A DNA stretch of 64,000 bases from Tabrizicola sp. TH137 (GTDB lineage Bacteria > Pseudomonadota > Alphaproteobacteria > Rhodobacterales > Rhodobacteraceae). A program made the translations under genes and the position numbers. The notes beneath the pieces are model-generated. The model was not told where the DNA came from, did not search any database, and saw nothing but the letters and a program-made list of their open reading frames with translations. Location: NCBI RefSeq assembly GCF_002855575.1, contig NZ_PKRQ01000001.1:372001-436000 (forward strand). Reading direction: 5' to 3'. Each line of letters opens with the position of its first letter. The first letter of the stretch is position 1. Below are positions 26,308 to 34,168 of the stretch, piece by piece.

Positions 26308-27198
26308 TCACGCCGCCCGCAAGGGCCGAAGCTGCAACAGCAACCCGCCCAGCGCCGTCAAGGTGAACACCGCCCCGAAGGCGGCGCTGGCGGCAAACCC
26401 CTCCGCCCCGCTGGCCCCCGCCAGCGGGAAAAGCGCGACCGCCGCCCCTTCCCGCAGGCCCCAGCCGCCCACCGTCAAGGGCACCAGCATCGCGAACAGG
26501 ACAAGGGGCAGCACCACCAGCGCCGCGCCCAAGGGCAACCACACCCCCACCGCCGCCGCACAGGCCCAGAAAGCCGCAAGGTTCAGCGCAACCGTGCCAA
26601 GGCTCAGCGCCGCCTGCCGCCCCCGCACCTCGCGCGCCAGCAGCGCCACGCGCACCCCCTGCCGCCACCGCGCCAGCGCCGCCCGCCGCCCTGCCATCCG
26701 CGACAGCACCACCAGCGCCGCACCCACCGACAGCAGCACCAGCGCCAGCGCCGCCAGCACCACCTGCGGCACCGCCATCCCGCCGGGGGCCAGCGTCACC
26801 GCCGCCACCGCCACCCCGGTCGCCGCCACCAGCGCCACCTGCCCCGCCGCGCGCTCCAGCACCACCGCCATCCCCGCCCGCTCCAGCCCCACCTCGGCCC
26901 GCGCCCGGACAGCGCGCGCCGCATCCCCCGCCACCCCGCCCGGCAGGGCAAGGTTCACCGCCTGCGCCAGAAAATACTCACGCAGCGCATGGCCCATCGC
27001 GATCCGCTGCCCCAGCCGCGCCGCCACCAACCGCCAGCGCAGCGCCGACACCGCCGTCTGCGCCACCAGAAGCCCCGCCGCCAGCATAAGCCACCCCGCC
27101 TCCGCCCGCCGCAACACCTCCAGCACCGCCCGCGCATCCACCAGCCAGAGAAAGCCCCCCAGCAAAAGCAGCGCCAGCCCCCAGCGCAGAACCCTCAT
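26308..27198 (-). CDS. UPF0104 / lysylphosphatidylglycerol synthase TM-domain protein
   Basis: A 296-residue integral membrane protein with about eight spans, matching the membrane domain shared by UPF0104 proteins and the flippase part of MprF. Clues are ALRWRLVAARLGQRI, then YFLAQAVNLALPGGVAGDAARA in the first third, and FAMLVPLTVGGWGLREGAA near the C-terminus. MprF-like domains move modified lipids across the membrane, so a lipid-flipping role fits the adjacent CDP-alcohol phosphotransferase and sulfatase genes. Its ATG overlaps the sulfatase stop by 4 bases, indicating one coupled operon. Confidence 0.8.
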   Translation of the reverse strand: MRVLRWGLALLLLGGFLWLVDARAVLEVLRRAEAGWLMLAAGLLVAQTAVSALRWRLVAARLGQRIAMGHALREYFLAQAVNLALPGGVAGDAARAVRARAEVGLERAGMAVVLERAAGQVALVAATGVAVAAVTLAPGGMAVPQVVLAALALVLLSVGAALVVLSRMAGRRAALARWRQGVRVALLAREVRGRQAALSLGTVALNLAAFWACAAAVGVWLPLGAALVVLPLVLFAMLVPLTVGGWGLREGAAVALFPLAGASGAEGFAASAAFGAVFTLTALGGLLLQLRPLRAA

Positions 27199-28811
27199 GG
27201 CAAGGGCACCGAACTATAGGTCGCGACGATCCGGTCCCGCATCGCCTCCATCGGCAGCGCCGCCATCTCGCGCGGCGGCACCAGACCCGGCGTGAACCCC
27301 CATTCCGCCGCCCTCTCCACCAGCCCCGCAGGCCCGATCACATGGATCGGCACGTCACGGCGGTCCTCGCCCGCCACGAACCCCGCCGCCTGATGATCCC
27401 CCAGCACAAAGGTCAACGGCATCCGCTCCGGGTCCATCCGCGCCAGCCAGTCCAGCACCACCTCCACCGAATAGGCGACCGACTGGCGATACTGGTCCCG
27501 CACCCGATCCGGGTCGCGCCATACCACGGCGGGCGGGTCGCCCTCCTGCGCCATCGCGTCGAAGATGCGCCCGTCGCCCACCTCCTCCCACGGCACCAGA
27601 CGCGGCACCGGCACCCAGGGCGCGTGCGACGAAATCAGCACCACCTGCGAAAACCGCCGCCCCTCCGCCTCCCCCCCGAGCAGCCGGTCAAAGGCCGCCA
27701 GCGTGTACTGATCCGGCATCGTCACCCAGTTGAAGGGCAGCCCCTTGTATCCCAGGTCCGCCGCCGGGAAGATGCGGTCAAACCCCTTCTTCTCCCCCTC
27801 CGGCCAGGCCATCGTGATCGCGGGCATCACCGCCCCCGTCTCGAACCCCGCGCGTTGCGCGATGTGGAACAGCCCCTCCCGCCCGCTGGCCAGCAGGGCC
27901 TGATAGCGCAACTGATCGCTCACCCGCAGGCCGCTCGCAAAGGTCGCATGGGCCAGCCAGCTCTGCCCCCCGCGGGTGGAAGAGGCAAGATAGCCGGACC
28001 GCATCGCCACGCCCCGCGCCGCCAGCGCCGCCTCACCCTCGGCCAGCACGCCCTGCGTCGTCTCCGCGTAAAGCGGGCCTTCCACGCTCGCCCTTCCATA
28101 GCTCTCGATGAAGACCACCACCACATCCCGGTCGATCCGGTCCAGCAGATCGGTCCGCCCGCGCAGGGGATCGGCCTCCGCCGCCGCGCGAAACTCGCGC
28201 ATCGCGGCCCCGGCGCGAAAGACCAGCCGCACCTCCTCGGCCGCCACCCGCGCGGTAAAGGCCGCACCCGGCGGGTTCCAGGGCATCGGCCAGCGGTTCA
28301 TGATCCCCGCCACCTCATAGGCCGCGATCACCGCCACCACCAGCGCCACGCCCCCCGCCACCCGCCGCGCGACAGGCCGCAGCAGCAGCCCCGCCCGCGC
28401 CCAAACGGCCATCGCCCGCTCCAGCAGCCAGAACAACCCGCCCACCAGCACCACCACGCCCACCACCGCCGCCACCGCGACCACCGGCCCCGCCGACCCC
28501 GTCAGCAGATTCACCCCCGCCCCGGCCAACATCCGGTCCCCCACCGGGTTGAACCCCCGGCCAAAGGCCACGAACATCGCCATATCCGCCGCCTTCGCCG
28601 CGATCACCAGCACCAGCAGCCCCGCCAGCCCCCGCCGGAACCAGCGCCCCGCCCGCCCATCGCCCAGCAGCACGAGGCTCAGCAGCAGCACCGGCAATTC
28701 CAGCGGAAACAAGGTGAGCGCGCGCCAGGTCACCGCATCCGGATGATTGGGCTGCACCAGCACCAGATGCAGCACCAAGCCCGAGATCAGCAGACCAAGC
28801 GCCTTCCTCAT
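27195..28811 (-). CDS. Membrane-anchored sulfatase/LtaS-like phosphotransferase
   Basis: A 538-residue protein with five N-terminal membrane spans (residues 1-170) and a periplasmic alkaline-phosphatase-superfamily domain. The catalytic domain starts near DVVVVFIESYGRASVE (metal-binding Glu), continues with STRGGQSWLAHATFASG (nucleophile region) and ends with TFVLGDHQAAGFVAGED, DVPIHVIG (metal Asp-His). The layout matches LTA-synthase-like phosphoglycerol or phosphoethanolamine transferases more than soluble sulfatases. ATG 28811 overlaps the upstream gene stop (ATGA). A role adding a polar group to a surface lipid or glycan is an inference from fold and neighbours. Confidence 0.78.
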   Translation of the reverse strand: MRKALGLLISGLVLHLVLVQPNHPDAVTWRALTLFPLELPVLLLSLVLLGDGRAGRWFRRGLAGLLVLVIAAKAADMAMFVAFGRGFNPVGDRMLAGAGVNLLTGSAGPVVAVAAVVGVVVLVGGLFWLLERAMAVWARAGLLLRPVARRVAGGVALVVAVIAAYEVAGIMNRWPMPWNPPGAAFTARVAAEEVRLVFRAGAAMREFRAAAEADPLRGRTDLLDRIDRDVVVVFIESYGRASVEGPLYAETTQGVLAEGEAALAARGVAMRSGYLASSTRGGQSWLAHATFASGLRVSDQLRYQALLASGREGLFHIAQRAGFETGAVMPAITMAWPEGEKKGFDRIFPAADLGYKGLPFNWVTMPDQYTLAAFDRLLGGEAEGRRFSQVVLISSHAPWVPVPRLVPWEEVGDGRIFDAMAQEGDPPAVVWRDPDRVRDQYRQSVAYSVEVVLDWLARMDPERMPLTFVLGDHQAAGFVAGEDRRDVPIHVIGPAGLVERAAEWGFTPGLVPPREMAALPMEAMRDRIVATYSSVPLP

Positions 28812-29518
28812 CCCCGGTTCCGCCACAGCCACAGCACATCCCGCCCGAAGGACCAGCACAGCACCGCCACCGCTGCCAACCCGATCCCCCGCGCCGCACC
28901 CTCCGGCCAACCCGGCGCCTGCAACAGGATCAGCGCCGCGATTTGCACCACACAGGCCGCCTTGCGCCCGAACTTCGGCGGCAAGGGCGCGGCCAGCCAG
29001 GGAAAGGGCAGGAACCCGGCGACAAAGACATAACGCATCAGGCCCAGCGCAAGGATTTCCACCCCCGTCTGCCCCGACAGCCACAGATGCCCCGCCAGCA
29101 CCGCCGCCAGCGCCGCATCCACCTCCATGTCGAACCGCGCCCCGAAGGCCGAGGAAAGCCCGCTCCGCCGCGCCATCCAGCCATCCACCCCATCGGCGGC
29201 CAGCGCCACCGCCGCCACCGCCAGAACCGCCCAACCACCCGGCGCCACCGGCATCAGCGCCGCCAGCCCCGCCACCGCACCCGCCCGCGCCAACGTGACC
29301 GTATTGCACCCGCCAAACCGCGCATGCGGATAATGCCGCCCCGCCTGCCGGATCACGAAGGCCAGCACGCCCGCCATCACCGCCCCCGCCAGCAGTGCCG
29401 CCCCGGCCCCGCCGATCGCGCCCACGGCCAAGGCCAGGGCCATCGCCAGCCCCCCCGCCGGGATCACACCGGCGGCAAGCGCCCTTGAACCGCCCATCCC
29501 CGCCTCTACCTGCCCCAT
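28808..29518 (-). CDS. CDP-alcohol phosphatidyltransferase family protein
   Basis: A 236-residue membrane enzyme of the CDP-alcohol phosphotransferase family. The complete signature D-x2-D-G-x2-A-R-x8-G-x3-D-x3-D is present: DGVDGWMARR, then GARFDMEVD, near residues 110-133. At least five spans surround it. Such enzymes transfer a phosphoalcohol from a CDP-linked donor to a second alcohol, as in phosphatidylglycerol or phosphatidylinositol synthesis. ATG 29518 has GGGGGTGA just upstream; ATG 29497 is an alternative. It heads a three-gene operon with the sulfatase and UPF0104 genes. Confidence 0.87.
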   Translation of the reverse strand: MGQVEAGMGGSRALAAGVIPAGGLAMALALAVGAIGGAGAALLAGAVMAGVLAFVIRQAGRHYPHARFGGCNTVTLARAGAVAGLAALMPVAPGGWAVLAVAAVALAADGVDGWMARRSGLSSAFGARFDMEVDAALAAVLAGHLWLSGQTGVEILALGLMRYVFVAGFLPFPWLAAPLPPKFGRKAACVVQIAALILLQAPGWPEGAARGIGLAAVAVLCWSFGRDVLWLWRNRG

Positions 29519-29541
29519 GTCACCCCCGACGGAGGGAAAAG

Positions 29542-30075
29542 ATGCCCCAAGGCTACACCCCCGCCCAGCGCTGGCTGCACTGGATCATCGCCGCACTCAT
29601 CCTGCCGATGATCGTGGCGGGCCTTGTCATGGTGCAATCCGGCCTGCCCCGCGCGCTTCAGAACGCGCTCTTCATCGGGCACAAGAACATCGGCACGCTG
29701 GTCCTGATCCTTGTCGCCCTGCGCCTTGCCCTGCGCCTGCGCCGGGGCGCGCCCGCCCTGCCCGAAACGATCCCCGCCCTCCAGCGCCGCATCGCCGAGG
29801 TCAGCCACGCCACCCTCTACGCGCTGATGCTCCTGCTGCCCCTGTCCGGCTACATTCGCGTCCGCGCAGGCGGCTTCCCGATCGAGGCTTTGGATCGCCT
29901 TGGCATCCCCACGCTCGTCCCCCGCTCCGACACCCTCGCCACGGCGGCAAAGACTGTCCATGAATATGGCGGCTACGCACTGATGGCCCTTCTCCTCGCC
30001 CATATCGGCGCGGCGATCCATCACGGCCTGCGCCGCGATGGCCTCTGGGCGCGCATCTGGCCACCGCAGGGCTGA
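29542..30075 (+). CDS. Cytochrome b561 family protein
   Basis: A 177-residue four-helix membrane haem protein of the bacterial CybB type. Likely haem-ligand histidines are in RWLHWIIA (residue 13), FIGHKNIG (about 47), VSHATLY (about 94) and LLLAHIGAAIHH (about 155). Bacterial b561 proteins move electrons between quinol and periplasmic acceptors such as superoxide. ATG 29542 follows GGAGGG with 5-base spacing. It starts 23 bases from the divergent phosphotransferase gene, so the two share a very short promoter region. Confidence 0.88.
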   Translation: MPQGYTPAQRWLHWIIAALILPMIVAGLVMVQSGLPRALQNALFIGHKNIGTLVLILVALRLALRLRRGAPALPETIPALQRRIAEVSHATLYALMLLLPLSGYIRVRAGGFPIEALDRLGIPTLVPRSDTLATAAKTVHEYGGYALMALLLAHIGAAIHHGLRRDGLWARIWPPQG

Positions 30076-30100
30076 CACCGCACCAGACGAACCGCCCACC

Positions 30101-30931
30101 TCACAGCCCCCCTGCCGCCACCACCGGCGCGACATGGATCGGAGCCCAGGCCGCCACCGCCTCGGGCGACAGCGCACAGTCAAACACCACCTCCGGCCCC
30201 AGACCATAGCTCCGCGTTTCGGGCCGTATCGCATCGGCCAGACGCGCCACCGGGGACCGCAGGGTCAGGCTGGCCGGCCCCGCACCGATCAGCAGCGGCG
30301 AAATCGCCACCTGCAACCGCGTCAGCAACCCCGCCTCCAGAAACCGCCCGATGGTGATGCCCCCGCCTTCCACCAGCAAGGTCGCAATCCCCCGCGCCTG
30401 CAAGGCGGCCAAAATATCCTCCGGCGCGAACCACCCCTCGCCCTCGGGCAGATGGATCACCTCCACCCCCGCCGGGCGCGGCCGATCCACCGCCTGCACC
30501 ACGATCCGCCGCGCGCCATCCTCGCGGAAAATCTCCATGTCATCCGGCACCCGCCCGCGCGGGTCCAGCAGGATGCGCGCCGGGTTTTCGCCCTTGCACA
30601 TCCGCACGGTCAGCCGGGGCCGGTCATGCAGCGCCGTCCGCGCCCCGATCAACACCCCATCGACCAGCGCCCGCATCCGGTGCAGATGCGCCAGCCCGTC
30701 AGGGCCGGAGATATCCTTCGCATCCCCCGAAACCGTCGCAATCCGTCCGTCCAGCGATTGCCCGATCTGCGCCACCGTCACCGGCCCCAGGTCACGCCGG
30801 GCGAGCGGCGCATAAAGCGACAGCGCCGCCCGCTCCCCCGCGCTCCAGCGCCCGCAGCAGGCACAGCCATGGCCCGCGCGCAGGGCAAGGATGCGGTCCC
30901 AGACCCGCGGCGTCACATCAATCGTCTCCAT
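30101..30931 (-). CDS. RibD C-terminal-domain (dihydrofolate-reductase-fold) protein
   Basis: A 276-residue reductase of the RibD/DHFR-like fold without the deaminase domain of RibD. Residues 50-75 (TVAQIGQSLDGRIATVSGD) and ISGPDGLAHLHRMRALVDGV carry the substrate and NADPH-binding patterns of pyrimidine/pterin reductases, and LLVEGGGITIGRFLEAGL is the C-terminal glycine-rich motif. A short cysteine-bearing N-terminal part (HGCACCGRW) precedes the domain. Placed last in an operon with a PTPS-like protein, it may reduce a pterin or deazaflavin-like intermediate rather than act in riboflavin synthesis. Confidence 0.8.
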   Translation of the reverse strand: METIDVTPRVWDRILALRAGHGCACCGRWSAGERAALSLYAPLARRDLGPVTVAQIGQSLDGRIATVSGDAKDISGPDGLAHLHRMRALVDGVLIGARTALHDRPRLTVRMCKGENPARILLDPRGRVPDDMEIFREDGARRIVVQAVDRPRPAGVEVIHLPEGEGWFAPEDILAALQARGIATLLVEGGGITIGRFLEAGLLTRLQVAISPLLIGAGPASLTLRSPVARLADAIRPETRSYGLGPEVVFDCALSPEAVAAWAPIHVAPVVAAGGL

Positions 30932-31706
30932 CCTGCCCCTCCATCCCGTCTCCGGCCGGTACGGCCAGCAGGTCCAGATGCCCGATCACCATGCGGCCCT
31001 GCCCCAGCAGCCCCCGCCGTGCCGCCAACCAGCGCGCCGCCTCTTCCGCCGCGATACCCGCCTCTGCCGCCGCCGCCGCCGCGATCCCCTCCAGCAGCGC
31101 ATCGCCCAGCGCCGCCTGATCCGGCCCGATCCGCCACGGGCTGTCTGCCATCCGCACGGCATAACCCGCCGCCCGGAACAGCTCCGCCGTCCGCATCACC
31201 GCATCCGGCCCCAGCGCGGGGCCAAAACCCTTGTCGCCCCGCTGATGCCGATTGAAGGCCGCCGTCACGCCCGCATCCCCCGCATCCTCAGGCTCCCAAG
31301 CCATAAGCCCGTCATAGCTCAGCGCAGCATGGAACGGCAGCCGCCGCGCCGCCAGCACCTCCACCAGCCCCGCCAGCCACGCCTCCGACACAAGGTCCAG
31401 CAGCGCCGACGCCGTCACCAGCGTCGCACCCGCCAAAGGCAGCGCCGCCAGATCGCGCAGGTCCATCAGATGCCGCTCGCCCGCGCAATGCGCCAGCAGC
31501 GCCGCATCCCCCTCCACCATCCGCCAGACCGCGCCCTCGGGCAGCGCCGCGCCAAAGGCCCGCCGCGTGGACCCCGTCCCCGCGCCAAGGTCCACGACCA
31601 CAGGCCGCGCCCCGGCCAGCGCCGCCGCCTCGGCCATCAGCGCAGGATCCCGCGCCGCATGGTCGGCAGGTTCGCGCAAGGCCAGCCAGTCGGCGGAGAA
31701 CCCCAT
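30918..31706 (-). CDS. Class I SAM-dependent methyltransferase
   Basis: A 262-residue protein with the SAM loop VVVDLGAGTGSTRRAFG near residue 35-50, an acidic post-loop (VEGDAALL) and TLVTASALLDLVSEAWL. The remaining sequence (AALSYDGLMAWEPEDAGDAG, FNRHQRGDKGFGPALGP) is distinctive, with no recognised substrate class. It overlaps the RibD-like gene by 14 bases and begins 3 bases after the PTPS-like stop, so the three proteins are made together. Methylation of a pterin-derived or other small-molecule product is the likely role, by inference from neighbours. Confidence 0.78.
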   Translation of the reverse strand: MGFSADWLALREPADHAARDPALMAEAAALAGARPVVVDLGAGTGSTRRAFGAALPEGAVWRMVEGDAALLAHCAGERHLMDLRDLAALPLAGATLVTASALLDLVSEAWLAGLVEVLAARRLPFHAALSYDGLMAWEPEDAGDAGVTAAFNRHQRGDKGFGPALGPDAVMRTAELFRAAGYAVRMADSPWRIGPDQAALGDALLEGIAAAAAAEAGIAAEEAARWLAARRGLLGQGRMVIGHLDLLAVPAGDGMEGQDGDD

Positions 31707-31709
31707 CCT

Positions 31710-32105
31710 TCAGATATCCCCCTCGCACCAGGCCCGCGCCATATGGCTTTCATGCAGCGTGATGCGCAGCCGCGTCACCCGGCCCCCATCCTTCAACTCA
31801 CCCGCCCGCAGCCGCGCCGCCATTCCCTTGTGGATCACGCCGCACAGGAACTCCGTCGTGGTGAACTTGCCCTTGAACTCCGGCACCTCGTCCAGATTGC
31901 GATAGCGCAGGGGCTGCAACACCGCCGCAAGTGCCTCCACCGCCAGCCCGATATCCACGACCAGCCCGTGATCGTCGATATCCGCGGCAAAGAAGGCCGC
32001 ATCGACCGTAAAGGTCGCGCCATGCATCCCCTGCGCCGGCCCGAAAACGGGCGAGGGCAGGCTATGGGCGATCATGATATGGTCTCTCACTTCGACGGCA
32101 TACAT
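31710..32105 (-). CDS. 6-pyruvoyl-tetrahydropterin synthase/QueD-like protein, catalytic residues lost
   Basis: A 131-residue T-fold protein resembling PTPS and QueD: IAHSLP (zinc His14), MHGATF (zinc His28), LRYRNLDEVPEF, then GKFTTTEFLCGVI and the C-terminal LRITLHESHMARAW with the pterin-anchoring Glu. Key residues differ from active enzymes: the catalytic Cys four residues before His28 is Ala24, the third zinc His is Ala30, and the LDH catalytic motif is LRY. It therefore cannot use the standard PTPS/QueD mechanism unless other residues substitute. Position in an operon with reductase, methyltransferase and dehydrogenase genes implies a specialised role. Confidence 0.8.
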   Translation of the reverse strand: MYAVEVRDHIMIAHSLPSPVFGPAQGMHGATFTVDAAFFAADIDDHGLVVDIGLAVEALAAVLQPLRYRNLDEVPEFKGKFTTTEFLCGVIHKGMAARLRAGELKDGGRVTRLRITLHESHMARAWCEGDI

Positions 32106-32135
32106 CGGTCGGTCCTTCCGGTCTGTCGGTTTGGG

Positions 32136-33218
32136 TCAGTAACGAATGCGATGGCACAAGGTTTCAGGATCGGTCAGCACAGGCCCATAGGCCGTGCCCA
32201 TCTCCGCAAAAGGCGTCTCGCCGGAAATCAGTGCCTCCAGCGCCCCGTCGCGAAGCAACTCCAGCGCCTTTTCCAGCCGCCGCCGATAGGTCCAGCGCGG
32301 CGCGCGGGCAGGCGGCACCTGCCCCACCTGCGACCCGATCAACCGCAGCCTTCGGCTATGGAACGCGCCCCCCAGCGCCACGGGCACCGTCCCCGCGCCA
32401 TACCAGCTTGCCTCCACCACCGCCGCCTCCGGCCCCGCCAGTCCGATGGCCGTCTCCAGCCCCGCCGCGCTCGCGCTCGTATGAATTACCACATCGCAAC
32501 CGCCCGCAGCCGCCCCCGGCAGGGCGAACCCGCAGCCAAGCCGATCCGCCAGCGCCGCCCGTCCGGGCAGGCGGTCCAGCAGCACCACCTCCGCCCCCGG
32601 CAGCCGCGCCGCCAGATAGCCGACCAGCGCCCCCACAACGCCCGCACCCACCACCGCGATCCGGTCCCCCGGCCCCGCGCCGCTGTCCCAGATCACGTTC
32701 AGCGCCGTCTCCATATTGGCCGCCAGCACCGCCCGCGCAGGCGGCACGCCCTCCGGCACCGGCACCAGCGCCGCCTCCGGCAACCGGAACCCCCGCTGAT
32801 GCGGATGCAGGGCAAAGACCGCCTGCCCGGCCATCGGCCCTTCCGCCACCTCGGCCACCATCGCATAGCCATATTTCACAGGATGGGGGAAATCGCCCTC
32901 CTGAAAGGGCGCACGCATCCGTGCCCATTCCGCCTCCGGCACCCGCCCCTCGAAGACCAGCCGCTCCGTCCCTCGGCTGATGCCGGAAAACAGCGCCCGG
33001 CAGGCGACGCCCGCGCCCTCTGCGCCGGGCCGCAGCGCGGCACGCCCCGCACCCTCGCACCACAGCGCAAGCCGATCTTCCGCAAACCGCTCCAGCCTCG
33101 CCTCCTGCCGCAGGTGATCCGCAGACCGTGGCGCATCCCGCCCCTCCGGCGCAAGCCCGAGGGAATCGCCGCCCATCGCGGCCTGCCCCGCGGGCAAGGA
33201 ATTGGCGTTGCTTTTCAT
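32136..33218 (-). CDS. MDR-superfamily (zinc-binding alcohol dehydrogenase-like) oxidoreductase
   Basis: A 360-residue medium-chain dehydrogenase. The NAD(P) Rossmann loop is RIAVVGAGVVGALVGYLAAR near residue 195. The catalytic-domain pattern CRALFSGISRGTERLVFEG resembles BchC and related dehydrogenases that lack the four-cysteine structural zinc site. Chlorophyll genes are absent here, so BchC itself is unlikely. It leads the operon MDR, PTPS-like, methyltransferase, RibD-like, with a 30-base gap to the PTPS-like gene. The N-terminal 40 residues look unstructured, and ATG codons after 33218 in frame could be the true start. Confidence 0.8.
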   Translation of the reverse strand: MKSNANSLPAGQAAMGGDSLGLAPEGRDAPRSADHLRQEARLERFAEDRLALWCEGAGRAALRPGAEGAGVACRALFSGISRGTERLVFEGRVPEAEWARMRAPFQEGDFPHPVKYGYAMVAEVAEGPMAGQAVFALHPHQRGFRLPEAALVPVPEGVPPARAVLAANMETALNVIWDSGAGPGDRIAVVGAGVVGALVGYLAARLPGAEVVLLDRLPGRAALADRLGCGFALPGAAAGGCDVVIHTSASAAGLETAIGLAGPEAAVVEASWYGAGTVPVALGGAFHSRRLRLIGSQVGQVPPARAPRWTYRRRLEKALELLRDGALEALISGETPFAEMGTAYGPVLTDPETLCHRIRY

Positions 33219-33430
33219 GCCTCTCGCAGCATCCGGATCCGGTGCTTAGGTAGTGTTCCGCGGCCCCGAACAAGGCCCGTGACGCCGCGATGACGGATTT
33301 TCGATCCCGGGATCACGTTTCCGTCAGACAGCCCCGATTTCCGCCCCGCTTGCCTCGACCCCGCTTTGCGCGTCCTATCCTGCCCAAGACGCAGCCCGCG
33401 CGGCGCAAGGCAAGGATACGGAACACCGGC

Positions 33431-34168
33431 ATGAGCATCGACCTCCGCACCACGCTCGGCCTCGCCCGGTCGCTGGTGATCTATCACAACCCGCTGCGGC
33501 TGGCCGCCCTGCGCCGCTTCTACGCGGGCCTCCTTCCGCCCGGCGCGCTGGCCTTCGACGTGGGCGCCCATGTCGGCAGCCGCGCCCGCGTCCTGCGCGC
33601 GGCAGGCGCACGCGTCGTGGCCATCGAACCGCAGGCCGCCTTCGCCCGCTTCCTCCGCCGCACGCTCCCCCGCGACATCACCCTGATCGAAGCCGCCCTC
33701 GGCCCGCAGGAAACCACCGCCGAGATGGTCGTCTCCGCCCTCCACCCCACCGTCTCCACCCTGCAACCCGATTTCGCGGCAACCGCCGGGGCCGCCCCCG
33801 GCTTCGGCCATGTCCGATGGGACCGCAGACAACAGGTGCAGGTCACCACGCTCGACCGCCTGATCGCCGCCCATGGCCGCCCCGATTACATCAAGATCGA
33901 CGTCGAAGGTTTCGAGCTGGACGTCCTCTCCGGCCTGTCCCAGCCCATTCCGCTGATCTCGGTCGAATACCTGCCGCCCCTGCCCGGCAACACGCTCCGC
34001 GTGATCGACCGTCTGGCGGACCTCGGCCCCTACCGCTTCAACCCCGTCACCGGCGAAAGCGGCCGCTTCCTCTGGCCCGACTGGCGCGACGGTCCCGCCA
34101 CGGCGGCATGGCTGCGCGCCCTGCCCCCCACCGCCCGCTCCGGCGACCTTTACGCCCGGCTGTCCTGA
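33431..34168 (+). CDS. FkbM family methyltransferase
   Basis: A 245-residue SAM methyltransferase of the FkbM type, which methylates hydroxyl groups, often on sugars or polyketides. Seen: LAFDVGAHVGSRARVLRAAG (SAM loop, about residues 42-60), VVAIEPQAAFARFLRR, then VTTLDRLIAAHGRPDYIKID and VEGFELDVLSGL (the FkbM signature). I use ATG 33431; the frame extends upstream to 33290 but that part lacks family similarity. It is the only plus-strand gene between two minus-strand operons and overlaps the end of the inositol-phosphatase-like gene by 19 bases. Confidence 0.83.
   Translation: MSIDLRTTLGLARSLVIYHNPLRLAALRRFYAGLLPPGALAFDVGAHVGSRARVLRAAGARVVAIEPQAAFARFLRRTLPRDITLIEAALGPQETTAEMVVSALHPTVSTLQPDFAATAGAAPGFGHVRWDRRQQVQVTTLDRLIAAHGRPDYIKIDVEGFELDVLSGLSQPIPLISVEYLPPLPGNTLRVIDRLADLGPYRFNPVTGESGRFLWPDWRDGPATAAWLRALPPTARSGDLYARLS

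Noticed and set aside
32136-33218. Assignment of the MDR dehydrogenase as BchC
   Set aside because: There are no bacteriochlorophyll or carotenoid genes around it, and its operon partners point to a different pathway.
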